A stretch of 64,000 nucleotides of DNA from Magnetococcus sp. PR-3 (GTDB lineage: Bacteria; Pseudomonadota; Magnetococcia; Magnetococcales; Magnetococcaceae), in NCBI RefSeq assembly GCF_036689865.1, contig NZ_JBAHUQ010000021.1:1-64000 (forward strand), given 5' to 3'. This document shows positions 1-8,090 of this stretch, one piece after another. The translations under genes and the position numbers were made by a program. Numbering within the stretch: the stretch's first letter is position 1; the number at the start of each line of letters is the position of its first letter. The notes under the pieces are model-generated. The model was not told the DNA's origin, made no database searches, and was given only the letters and a program-made list of their open reading frames with translations.

Positions 1-12
1 TTGCCCGGAACA

Positions 13-372
13 CTAGGGGATACACCAAGTGCTTCTGGAAGAAAGTGCCACGACAATCCAGTGAAGTTGAATAAGCTGGTATATACAGACTGCGCATAAT
101 GTTAGCCATATATTGTTCAATAAGGTCGTATGCGCTTGATAAATATGTTTGCCGACAATGAATAATATAAAACTTGATAAAATAAATCCGAAACCCATGA
201 GCCAACTTACTTCTACACCAAGTGTTGGCGTTAAATCCCTATGAATACCATGCCTGGCAATATCCAGCATGTTAAAGAAAAAAGGAACTTGTAGTAACAG
301 CAACGAAAATAGAATCAATATAAAGCCGATGCCTGACAGACGTGATTTTATTATTGTTTTGAATTGATTCAT
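13..372 (-). CDS. Small three-helix membrane protein
   Basis: The start taken is the ATG at 372, preceded by a purine-rich AGAGGGGG about 5 bases upstream; an ATG six codons earlier is possible. The start overlaps the TGA of the upstream gene as ATGA, so translation is probably coupled. The product is about 119 residues with three hydrophobic segments and ends in WCIP. It is visibly related to the first 120 residues of the upstream 354-residue protein (same helix spacing, same Gly-Val-Glu motif, same WC-x-P ending). No family is recognised. By position it could be an immunity-like partner of the upstream hydrolase, which is inference only. Confidence 0.65.
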   Translation of the reverse strand: MNQFKTIIKSRLSGIGFILILFSLLLLQVPFFFNMLDIARHGIHRDLTPTLGVEVSWLMGFGFILSSFILFIVGKHIYQAHTTLLNNIWLTLCAVCIYQLIQLHWIVVALSSRSTWCIP

Positions 373-1433
373 CTCAGCCCCCTCTGCCATGCCTGTGTGG
401 CAAAGGTGGATCTTCTTTGTTGGCTCAGCAAAGAGTGACCCAAGTAGTAATAGTGGCCTGTGCGTGTACCTGCTGATTCTGCCATGAGAAATTGTCCTGC
501 AACCATTGGAACTGCTGCGAGTAGCTCTAGTGTGCTCATGCCAGAATATATGGGATCACCATAGTCTTTCAGAGAGATAAGGTGGATTGATTCAATGCTT
601 GGATGGTTGTTCAATTGGATAAGTAAGTCTATGCTGATGGGTGCGCCAATTAATATAAGATGATTAACTTTTCCCCCTGTATCAGCATAGTCCAGGGCGG
701 CCTGGGAGGCTTGTATCCCACCAAATGAATAGCCAATCAGATTGAACTGCGTGCCGAGGGTTCCAAATTGGGATAGATCAGTTTGTTTGGTATCTCTACC
801 TCGACGCAATATGACGGAAACGGCATCGCGTACAATTGAGCCTTGAGACCAACGTTTGGCATCAACAGCATAGGTATGCTTGATTCCTGCTTGGCGCAAG
901 GCGCTCACAAAACCGTTAATATACGCACCTTGCATGCCGGTTCCACCAAAGAAATAGGTGCCTCGCCGTAACTTGGAGGTTAGATGCGTATTGTGATTCG
1001 GTGGCACCGTTTTTTGGGGGGCTTTTATGGGGGTGGGCGGGGCGGTTATCGCTTTAATGCTTTTGGGGCCAGATGGTCGGCACCATCCACCTTCTGATAC
1101 AAGGTGCCTAACCATGGCCTGATAATAAAATGACTGCATAAACATAATGGCGATGGCACATAGCCAAACGGTTAATAGTGCAGATGATATTCTTTTGAGC
1201 ATGAGTTTGGATATAATAAAAAGAATAAGTGCCATTGATGCGTAAATGATTACGTAGATCCAATGGTATTCAACGCCTGATGATGGTGTCGATTGCTGAC
1301 CTATCCCAAAAAAAGCAACGTTCTTCAGCGTCAGATAGGATGGTTGTAAAAGATAGAAAAAGGAGCAGGCTAGAACAATATGGCCTGCTCCTTTTCTGAC
1401 ATTTGCCCAAATATTGTCTGAAGCAATCTTCAC
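369..1433 (-). CDS. Membrane module fused to alpha/beta hydrolase
   Basis: A 354-residue protein with a GTG start that overlaps the preceding stop (GTGA). Residues 15-110 hold three membrane segments and end in GGWCRP near 120. A Pro-rich linker (125-150) follows, then a hydrolase-like domain (157-354). The domain opens with a strand-turn motif YFFGGTGMQG (160-170) and carries the nucleophile elbow GYSFGG with Ser236. Plausible triad partners are Asp293 (in GDP) and His327 (in TGHYYY). The fold assignment to the serine alpha/beta hydrolases rests on these motifs; the substrate is unknown. Similar domains occur as C-terminal toxin modules of polymorphic systems, but that role is inferred here. 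Confidence 0.65.
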   Translation of the reverse strand: MKIASDNIWANVRKGAGHIVLACSFFYLLQPSYLTLKNVAFFGIGQQSTPSSGVEYHWIYVIIYASMALILFIISKLMLKRISSALLTVWLCAIAIMFMQSFYYQAMVRHLVSEGGWCRPSGPKSIKAITAPPTPIKAPQKTVPPNHNTHLTSKLRRGTYFFGGTGMQGAYINGFVSALRQAGIKHTYAVDAKRWSQGSIVRDAVSVILRRGRDTKQTDLSQFGTLGTQFNLIGYSFGGIQASQAALDYADTGGKVNHLILIGAPISIDLLIQLNNHPSIESIHLISLKDYGDPIYSGMSTLELLAAVPMVAGQFLMAESAGTRTGHYYYLGHSLLSQQRRSTFATQAWQRGLR

Positions 1434-2167
1434 TTTAGTCCTAGCTTTTTAAGTGTTTCAGCTAAAACACGCCTTCTTGTTTTAGCCATTTTAGAGTTGC
1501 CAGTATAGTCGAAGTGCCCATCCTTGGTGCCATGCTCATCATCTGATGTAAATTGAACCCCCAGCTTTCTTAAGCCAAGAATCAGTTCAGGGGTGGAGAT
1601 GCCAGCATAAAGAGGGTCCCCCCTGTGTGCTAAATCCAAAACATGAACATGTTTAATGTTTGGATGTTGATGCAGTTTTTCAAGGAAAGCTTTTTTAATG
1701 GGTGATCCGATTAGAACCAGATTGTCGACAGTTTCTTCCTGATCAGCATAATCCATAGCGGCTTGTGCGGCCTGTAAACTGCCGTAAGAGTACCCAACTA
1801 AGTTAAACTGTTCACCCTCGTGTCCAAATTTGCTGAAATTACTATCTTGCACATCCCGATTACGCTGCCATCCTGAGTGAAGCGCATCAAGGATGGTGCT
1901 TCCTTGGGACCAGACCGAAGAATCAACAGCACGTGGGTGAGCAATGCCTTTTTCACGCATAGCTGCAACCATATCCTGAATATACTCTCCATCCATCCCG
2001 GCACCGCCAAAAAAGGAGGTACCACGTAATGCTCTTGGCTTTAGTGAACCCTTATCGCCATGAAGTGTGGTTTCAGGTTGTTGTGTACCAGTAGTTTGTT
2101 TCCCCCTTTGTCTCAGTGGGCTGTGAAGGGGGGCTGTTCTTGTGATTTTCGTTTTCCCACCATGTTG
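1430..2167 (-). pseudogene. Truncated alpha/beta hydrolase module
   Basis: The only in-frame ATG is at 1996 and would give 188 residues with GYSYGS (Ser70), Asp127 (GDP) and His161 (DGHF), closely matching the hydrolase half of the next gene. The frame, however, stays open upstream to 2167 and encodes the conserved TSFFGGAGM strand just before the ATG. A protein starting at 1996 would therefore miss the motif kept in its paralogue, and no good ribosome site precedes it. The frame is cut exactly where the 0.7-kb direct repeat begins (2164). I read it as a gene that lost its 5' part to that repeat. It is still coupled by a 4-base overlap to the next gene. Confidence 0.6.
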
Positions 2168-2436
2168 TTATGTGGTTCAAGCCCTAAATACAAGATTTTG
2201 GTCTCTTGGTCTGGTTCTTTTGAATGAGTACGTTGTTTTTTGTTGCGTGAGGATACAATATATAAAATAAAGCAGTATGTTAACGTGTCGTTGTGGGTTG
2301 GCCATTCGCTCCTGAGGCAAAATACAAAAGTTGTGAGGTCTTTCTGATTTGGGAAGCGCATGCTTCACCATTTAGAAAAGAAGAACCTTGAGCCTGCATC
2401 GATTCGGGGTTTTTTGTCAGAAAGATGCTAATAAAT

Positions 2437-2667
2437 TCAGTGCTTAGTATCTAACCTGAAAATTCTATCCTTCTCCAGCTGTGCTCCCCAGGCCATCATA
2501 ATCTCTCTGTTCTCCTCCATAGTCTCTAACAGCTGTGTACGTTCCCCTAAAGTGCAGTGGCTTGTACCATGAACGAATTCAGAGCGGTACAAAGCTTTTG
2601 ACTCTATGGCTTTGTCGTGTGAGGTTGATGGATATGGTTGACTGAAGATGCTCACACCTTCAGTCAA
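2437..2667 (-). CDS. Small unrecognised reading frame in repeat copy 1
   Basis: A 76-codon frame with a soluble, charged product (contains ERTQLLETMEENREIM). It is repeated in the second copy, where the last 66 residues are unchanged. Its ATG lies inside the right arm of a long hairpin, which argues against efficient translation, and no clear ribosome site is seen. It may be a true small gene, the 3' remnant of a larger gene, or chance. No family is recognised. Confidence 0.25.
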   Translation of the reverse strand: MTEGVSIFSQPYPSTSHDKAIESKALYRSEFVHGTSHCTLGERTQLLETMEENREIMMAWGAQLEKDRIFRLDTKH

Positions 2668-2679
2668 CCATATCCATCA
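2626..2679. repeat. Perfect 22-bp hairpin in repeat copy 1
   Basis: The left arm is 2626-2647, the loop 2648-2657 and the right arm 2658-2679. All 22 positions pair. There is no T-run on either strand, so it does not look like an intrinsic terminator. In the second repeat copy the left arm differs at 6 of 9 consecutive positions and only the ends of the stem are kept, while the right arm is unchanged. Confidence 0.9.
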
Positions 2680-2767
2680 CCGTATCCGATGAACGCCTTC
2701 TAATCCTTGCAGCCGCTGAGCCGTTTGCTGATGTATCTCGCTTAAAGTCGACAGCTTCCAGCGCGAT

Positions 2768-3085
2768 CTAGGTGCGCACTTTGGGTTCATAAGAGCGATA
2801 GGCTTCATGAAGAACCCGAACCAACGTCCGGCCTTTGCCACCACCAAATGTGAGGGTTTTCCCGTGGATGGTGAGTCGACCAGAGTCGTTGCTGACCGAA
2901 ACGGGATCATCATCGACAGGAACACCACCTTCCAGCATCATCTCAATGGCCTTTAAATCCAAATGGGCATTGGGTGGTTCCTGGTCCAATACATCGGTTA
3001 AATTGATCACCTGATGGTTGCCGGGGATGAGGGCATTGTCGAACTGAAGTTTTGTGGCCTGATGTCGGGACCAAAAAGAGCCCAA
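2768..3085 (-). pseudogene. Paralogous frame A, ends at shared TAG
   Basis: The frame encodes about 105 residues and ends with GKGRTLVRVLHEAYRSYEPK, which looks like a helical or winged-helix end, then VRT and a TAG stop. A paralogue with the same ending and the same TAG lies at 5327-5545. Reading through the TAG, the same frame continues sensibly (IALEAVDFKRDTSANGSAAA...), so the stop may be a nonsense mutation that predates the duplication. The 3' end of the gene is nearly identical between copies and the 5' part has diverged. No named family is recognised. Confidence 0.4.
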
Positions 3086-3196
3086 ATCGGAATAGGATCG
3101 GATTTTAGCTGGCTGCTGGAGAAGTTATGGTGTGAATGGAGCTGGATTGGCTGAGTCAGCCACGGATATGCCGGAACACGCAGGCTTTGTTCTGAA

Positions 3197-3727
3197 TCAG
3201 CCCCGGATGTGGAAGAGGTACCAATGATCATCGAGCTGAGTGCAGTCGGATGCCGGCATGCCACCCGTGATTTCAAAAAGCTGCTGTTCGCAGTTGGTTA
3301 ACGGCTTCTTGGAATATAGATAATGCACTGAACCTCCCACAAAATAATAATCGATGCCTATGTTGACATGTATATTGCCTAGGGATTGTATCTGGTATGC
3401 ACCGACACTTCGCATGATATCTGCATAGTATCGAGCCCGTTCTTCAGATAGGTGCTTACTGGTAATCTCATTGTGTAGGCTACCAAAATCATCAAGACGA
3501 ATAACACAGCAGAGGTCCCTAGGCTTAATGATTACACCCTCGTGCTTCGCACTGTCAGAGTAAAACATGGAAACAAGTTGTTCCAACTGTTCCTTTTTTA
3601 AAGGGAATGAGTAGATGTAGTACCAGTCTGGATAGAAGGTCATCCATTTGATCCAGACATAGCCAAAAAAGCTTAAAAATACAGTCAAAACTGGGTGTCG
3701 CTGTATCCATCGCAGAGATCGAGTCAT
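3197..3727 (-). CDS. Single-pass membrane protein beside toxin-like gene
   Basis: The product is 176 residues with one N-terminal membrane helix (about 13-30), then a mixed alpha/beta soluble domain containing Cys at CCVIRLDD and near the C terminus. It starts 83 bases after the stop of the type 44 toxin-like gene and is read in the same direction. In polymorphic toxin loci the gene directly downstream of the toxin module normally encodes its immunity protein, so that is the leading hypothesis. No immunity family is recognised from sequence, and a toxin-independent membrane protein is equally possible. Confidence 0.55.
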   Translation of the reverse strand: MTRSLRWIQRHPVLTVFLSFFGYVWIKWMTFYPDWYYIYSFPLKKEQLEQLVSMFYSDSAKHEGVIIKPRDLCCVIRLDDFGSLHNEITSKHLSEERARYYADIMRSVGAYQIQSLGNIHVNIGIDYYFVGGSVHYLYSKKPLTNCEQQLFEITGGMPASDCTQLDDHWYLFHIRG

Positions 3728-3809
3728 CGTAATCAGCCCCTGATATTATGGAAAAGGAGGCCGCCCAACGGGGACGGCCTTCCAGATTCAGTTTCAGTGA
3801 AAACGCAAG

Positions 3810-4520
3810 TTATCGGCCCCTGTTACGTCGTAGATGCTCAAGCCCGTAGCGGATACCTTCTTCTACTTGCCGGCAGTCATCGGTGGGTTCACCCATGCAG
3901 CTATTGAAGTTATCATCCCATGGGCGTCCAGAACTGTCTTTGAACGGACGGCGGAGATTTTTTAGGTCACTGAGTGCTTGGAAAGCTCCACCTGCCTTCA
4001 TGCATGTTTCCGGGTTATGCCCCGCGACCACACAGGTGGCTCCATAGTTGATGTTGGCAGCCCGTTCCCGCTCACCCCATGATGTACCATCCGGTTTTTC
4101 TCTTACTTTATAATCCCAGTCACCGCCCTCACGAACCCGATTCACCCAGGAGAACCAGCCATCCCTCTGGGTGGTTTCCATGTTTCGGTCGATATCTTCC
4201 CATCCATAAACGGGAGGTTTGGAAAGATCGGGTGTTTGATCATAACGGGCTTGTCTCTGCTTTTGCATCTGCCGCGCCTGCTGCATCTCATTCTGTCTGG
4301 GTTGAACAGCCCCCCGTTTTCGGCATGATTCTCGCCCTATCGGATTGGCAATCGTATTGCAGTTTGGCTGCTGACTGGAGGATTTGGTCGTATCCTTTGT
4401 GGTGAATGTTCCTTCACGCATCTGTCGGGCGATGTCCAGATAGCTATTGGGCACCAACTTTCGTGGTGTCTCCTTTGTCTCCTGCTGACTAAGCAGAGAC
4501 CGTTGGTTACCTCTTCTCAT
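3810..4520 (-). CDS. Polymorphic toxin type 44-like protein
   Basis: The ATG at 4520 is preceded by GGAG at an 8-base spacing and gives 236 residues; an in-frame TTG at 4550 is weaker. Residues 1-110 are low-complexity, Gln/Arg-rich and without a signal peptide. The C-terminal half has the pattern WFSWV...GGDWDYK...NINYGATCVVAG, then AGGAFQ. This resembles the bacterial toxin 44 (Ntox44) domain, a predicted nuclease of contact-dependent and other polymorphic toxins. The assignment is from memory of the motif pattern. It could be an orphan toxin cassette lacking the long secretion portion, consistent with repeats on both sides. Confidence 0.55.
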   Translation of the reverse strand: MRRGNQRSLLSQQETKETPRKLVPNSYLDIARQMREGTFTTKDTTKSSSQQPNCNTIANPIGRESCRKRGAVQPRQNEMQQARQMQKQRQARYDQTPDLSKPPVYGWEDIDRNMETTQRDGWFSWVNRVREGGDWDYKVREKPDGTSWGERERAANINYGATCVVAGHNPETCMKAGGAFQALSDLKNLRRPFKDSSGRPWDDNFNSCMGEPTDDCRQVEEGIRYGLEHLRRNRGR

Positions 4521-4722
4521 TCCAGTTTCTCCATATGTGTGATGGGTCAAGTGTCAATGAGATCGCCACGACTTTTTCCTTGCCCTTCTGGGCGGCCCTG
4601 ATTACGTTCAGGCTCAATCTGGTGAAGTCATCCGCGTTGCCGCGCGGGTGGACGAATCTCGCAAAGCAGTGTGCTGACCTAAGTTAGCATTCTGCTTTGC
4701 ATGATTCCTGAGTATGAGTATA
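4521..4722. other. Gene-remnant strip with hairpin
   Basis: On the minus strand a frame with no start codon runs through this strip (contains RFVHPRGNADDFTRLSLNVI) and closes inside the toxin-like gene, so it may be the tail of a lost upstream gene. An imperfect inverted repeat with 18-base arms (15 of 18 paired) and a 4-base loop sits at 4661-4700. There is no T-run after it. No complete gene is seen. Confidence 0.35.
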
Positions 4723-5414
4723 GTTGTTATGTGGTTCAAGCCCTAAATACGAGATTTTGGTCTATTAGTCTGATTTTTTTGAATGAGTACGTTGGTCTTT
4801 GTTGCGCGAGGATACAATATATAAAATAAAGCAGTATGTTAACGTGTCGTTGTGGATTGGCCATTCGCTCCTGAGGCAAAATACAAAAGTTGTGAGGTCT
4901 TTCTGATTTGGGAAGCGCATGCTTCACCATTTAGAAAAGAAGAACCTTGAGCCTGCATCGATTCAGGGTTTTTTGTCAGAAAGATGCTAATAAATTCAGT
5001 GCTTAGTATCTAACCTGAAAATTCTATCCTTCTCCAGCTGTGCTCCCCAGGCCATCATAATCTCTCTGTTCTCCTCCATAGTCTCTAACAGCTGTGTACG
5101 TTCCCCTAAAGTGCAGTGGCTTGTACCATGAACGAATTCAGAGCGGTACAAAGCTTTTGACTCTATGGCTTTGTCGTGTGAGGTTGATGGGTGTGTGAAA
5201 CTGAAGATGCTCACACCTTCAGTCAACCATATCCATCACCGTATCCGATGAACGCCTTCTAATCCTTGCGGCCGCTGAGCCGTTTGCTGATGTATCTCGC
5301 TTAAAGTCGATAGCTTCCAGCGCGATCTAGGTGCGCACTTTGGGTTCACAAGAGCGATAGGCTTCATGAAGAACCCGAACCAACGTCCGGCCTTTGTCAC
5401 CACCAAATGTGAGG
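4723..5414. repeat. Direct repeat, copy 2 (about 0.7 kb)
   Basis: This is the second copy of the segment at 2164-2855, same orientation, no gaps. It keeps the small 76-codon frame (4996-5226) and the 3' end of the paralogous frame, including its TAG stop. The main difference from copy 1 is a block at 5191-5199 in which 6 of 9 bases differ and the long hairpin is lost. Confidence 0.85.
4996..5226 (-). CDS. Small unrecognised reading frame in repeat copy 2
   Basis: This 76-codon frame is a duplicate of the one at 2437-2667. Only residues 10-12 differ (FTH here, QPY there), exactly where the hairpin arm changes. Conservation of the frame is expected from recent duplication alone and is not evidence of function. 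No family is recognised. Confidence 0.25.
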   Translation of the reverse strand: MTEGVSIFSFTHPSTSHDKAIESKALYRSEFVHGTSHCTLGERTQLLETMEENREIMMAWGAQLEKDRIFRLDTKH

Positions 5415-5545
5415 GCTTGCCCATGGTTCGTAAGTTGGCCAGCGTTGTCGCGAACAGAAATGGGGTCATCCTTTGTCTGGGTAGCACCTTTCACAATCGT
5501 CTCTGTGGCCCATATGCTCAGTTGAGCTGTCCAACCGATCAGCAA
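5327..5545 (-). pseudogene. Paralogous frame B, ends at shared TAG
   Basis: About 72 codons. The last 40 residues match the frame at 2768-3085 and end at the same TAG; the 5' part differs (contains KDDPISVRDNAGQLTNHG against VDDDPVSVSNDSGRLTIHG). This is the expected layout if two diverged cassettes share a homogenised 3' segment. No start with a good ribosome site and no named family are seen, so it is treated as a decayed or partial gene. Confidence 0.35.
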
Positions 5546-5637
5546 GGCTGACGATCTAGTGGTTGCTTAGGGTAGGGGCGTTTGCATGATCCCATTGGAG
5601 GTGCTCAACTACACCCTGGAGGATATCTAGTACGGGG

Positions 5638-5934
5638 TCATAGCGTTTCCACCACCAGATCAGACACCTTTAAAGGTGCAAACGGCTGGGGAAAAGCAGG
5701 CTGCAACGGTGGTGACCAATCCGCACTGTGCCTAGGTTCCATAAGTGCCCACCCTCCAAGGCTGATGGAGATTTCCGCATAGCCTGACCGTACTGATCTG
5801 TAACCCAACCGGTCATCCAGTTGCAGTCCCAGGTATGGTGGTCTGTACCTCAAACCGATTGACCACAAGCCAGCGCAGCTGAAGTCTTCATATTTTGTGG
5901 TTCCGGCACCCAAATTCACGGTGACCTCACGCAC
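5638..5934 (-). CDS. Unrecognised 98-residue frame
   Basis: An ATG frame whose product is rich in aromatic and beta-prone stretches (SIGLRYRPPYLGLQLDDR, GYAEISISLGGWALM). It could be a fragment of a beta-rich surface protein or a remnant. There is no clear signal peptide, ribosome site or family match. It lies between the repeat copy and a stretch with no convincing genes. Confidence 0.25.
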   Translation of the reverse strand: MREVTVNLGAGTTKYEDFSCAGLWSIGLRYRPPYLGLQLDDRLGYRSVRSGYAEISISLGGWALMEPRHSADWSPPLQPAFPQPFAPLKVSDLVVETL

Positions 5935-6566
5935 TTTACATCATGCCGGTTTGGCTCTGGTTGTCGGTCAGGCCCATGCTGCAGAGTTCCATATTTCATG
6001 GTATGTGCTCCGGTCTTTAAATCTGTTTCATTTGAGCATCACACCGCCCATCCCGAGCGTGGGCATCTCGCATATCTGCGTTACCCTGGCCATCACCTCC
6101 GGTGGATCTGCCGTGCCATAATCAACCGCCCCCACCGATCTCTATTGTGGCCGAAACATCTCACAGACCAGCCGCGCTTTGTCCAATTTACCCTTCAGCT
6201 GCACCCATTGGATAGGGTGCGTAAGACGTGGTACTGCCCCGCCCGAATTCCTTGTCCGCATATAACGTATCCACAATCGTGTCGCCCCATCATTTTTTAG
6301 TGATCCCAAAGGGTAAAATAAGTGCATCAGGTGGGTGAAGGTAGTACCCGGAATTTTAGAGTACCCACATTTATGACGGCTTATTTACTTTGCTAAAATA
6401 ACGGGTAGGGCCTACGATATGCGTTTTTTAAAGTCAATAAACCCGGCGCAGGGGCGCAAAAAATCGGAAGAGGTCGATGCCGCCATCATTAGGCGGCACG
6501 ATGGCGTTCACACCCTCTCTTTTTCGACCCGCCGCGTACCCCAAACGCGAACATCAGGAGTTGAAT
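5935..6566. other. Stretch without convincing genes
   Basis: Short frames occur on both strands (for example a 61-codon minus-strand frame ending at 6142), but none has a ribosome site, a recognisable domain or support from neighbours. The last 150 bases are A/T-richer and probably carry the promoter of the radical SAM gene; no confident -35/-10 pair was assigned. Confidence 0.4.
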
Positions 6567-8090
6567 ATGAAAGTGGGTATTCTCGAGGTATTGAATCTCA
6601 CCACACCCACCTGGAAGGAAAAGCTCTATCACTCCATGATCAGCAAGCAGTTGGCCAGTGTCATGCCCCAGGCCATTGCCGTTTGGTGCAGGGAGTTGGG
6701 GCATCAGACCTACTACAAGACTTATTACGGCATTGGGAAGATTGAGAACGCCTTCCCGGATGATTTAGATATTATCTTTATCTCCAGCTCAACCATTTAC
6801 AGCCCCATTGCCTACGCTCTGGGTAAGCTCTTTCGCAAGGCCGGTATACGAACAGTGTTTGGCGGTCCTCACGCCAAATCCTACCCTGCCGACTGTCTGC
6901 GCTTTTTCGATCTGGTGGTCAAGGAGTGCAATAAGAGCCTCATCGCCGAAATTCTTCGTGGAGAGATCCAATCTGGACAGTACATTTCCAGCAGCAAGCC
7001 CTTGGGGGAGGTGCCGACCATTGAAGAACGGGCGCCGGAAATCCGTGCTTCGGCCTACTTTTTTAATAAGTGGCGTTCTCTTATAACGGTCATTCCCACG
7101 CTCACCAGCACGGGCTGCCCCTATACCTGCGATTTTTGCGCGGATTGGGACCAACCCTATAAGGCCCTTCCTCTGGACCGTTTTGAAAAGGATATCGCCT
7201 ATCTTGCCGATCATTTTAAAGGGGGGGTTCTAAGCTTTTGGGAGCCCAACTTTGCTGTTAAGTTCGAGCGCCTCTACAAGGTTATGAGCACGGTCCCCCC
7301 AGCGCTTCGGGTCCCCTACATGTTCGAAGCCTCCCAGGGCATCTTGACCCCCTCTCGACTAGAGAAGATGCAAGAGACCAACCACGGCTACTTATTGGTT
7401 GGTGTTGAATCGTGGAGTGCGGATTTAAAGAAAGGGGGATTCCAGCGTGGTAGCAGCCCTCAGGAAAAATTTGATCAGACCATCAAGTTTTTTAACGGTA
7501 TACAGAAGTATCAGTTGACCATGATCACCTCCTTTATTTTTGGATTGGATCACGATTCCGGGGACGAACCCGTAGAACGTATCAAGGAATTCATCCGTCA
7601 GGTTCCCTTCACATGGGCTTTGGTTAATCTCCCGTCACCTTATGGCGGTACGCCTCTTTTTGACCGAATGCATGAAGAGAATAGGATATTAAACGAGATG
7701 CCATTCAGCTTTTACAGGCCGCCCTATCTGATGATGCGCATCAAGAACTATTCGCCCCGCGACTACTACATGAAACTGTTCGAAATTTCGACCGTTAATA
7801 GTTCGGATGAAGCGTTGGCTCGCCGTATGGAGTCCATACCCAAATGGAACCAAAGAATGTTCTACCGCCTGTTGACCATGGTAGAGTCCCAGGTCTCCAG
7901 TTTTTATCGAGATATGGTTGAACGGTTGGAAAGCGATAGCTCCTTCCGGCGGTTTCATGAAGGCAAAGAAGAGCCTCTGCCTGAGTTCTATCATCAGGAA
8001 TACGAAAAGCATGTTGGACGGTTTGCCCCCTTGTTGTCCCGGGCGGATCGCCGTCCCAATCTGGAACAGATCAAACCGGTTTCTATTTAG
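6567..8090 (+). CDS. B12-binding radical SAM protein
   Basis: The ATG at 6567 has AGGAG 6 bases upstream; a longer frame from 6477 lacks such a site. The product is 507 residues. Residues 1-150 resemble a cobalamin-binding domain (a GGPHAKSYP loop near 99-107), although the classical His-loop DxHxxG is not evident. The radical SAM cluster motif CPYTCDFC supplies Cys184, Cys188 and Cys191, which should hold a [4Fe-4S] cluster. The C-terminal 150 residues are helical and lack further Cys clusters. Such class B enzymes do methylations and rearrangements on lipids, cofactors or natural products. The gene stands alone, with no biosynthetic partners, so the substrate cannot be guessed. Confidence 0.85.
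   Translation: MKVGILEVLNLTTPTWKEKLYHSMISKQLASVMPQAIAVWCRELGHQTYYKTYYGIGKIENAFPDDLDIIFISSSTIYSPIAYALGKLFRKAGIRTVFGGPHAKSYPADCLRFFDLVVKECNKSLIAEILRGEIQSGQYISSSKPLGEVPTIEERAPEIRASAYFFNKWRSLITVIPTLTSTGCPYTCDFCADWDQPYKALPLDRFEKDIAYLADHFKGGVLSFWEPNFAVKFERLYKVMSTVPPALRVPYMFEASQGILTPSRLEKMQETNHGYLLVGVESWSADLKKGGFQRGSSPQEKFDQTIKFFNGIQKYQLTMITSFIFGLDHDSGDEPVERIKEFIRQVPFTWALVNLPSPYGGTPLFDRMHEENRILNEMPFSFYRPPYLMMRIKNYSPRDYYMKLFEISTVNSSDEALARRMESIPKWNQRMFYRLLTMVESQVSSFYRDMVERLESDSSFRRFHEGKEEPLPEFYHQEYEKHVGRFAPLLSRADRRPNLEQIKPVSI

Larger units (their letters stand above)
2164..2855. repeat. Direct repeat, copy 1 (about 0.7 kb)
   Basis: This segment recurs at 4723-5414 in the same orientation with no gaps at a constant offset of 2559 bases. 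Identity is very high: about ten scattered differences in the first 250 bases, essentially none from about 2400 to 2630, and then a cluster of changes at one arm of a hairpin. Beyond 2855 the alignment continues without gaps into a paralogous reading frame, but identity drops sharply to roughly two thirds. The left edge abuts the truncated hydrolase frame. No transposase or terminal inverted repeats are seen. Confidence 0.85.

Noticed and set aside
2164-5414. Composite transposon
   Set aside because: The repeat copies contain no transposase and no terminal inverted repeats, and no target-site duplication was seen.
6477-6566. 30-codon N-terminal extension of the radical SAM protein
   Set aside because: No ribosome site at 6477, while AGGAG precedes the ATG at 6567.
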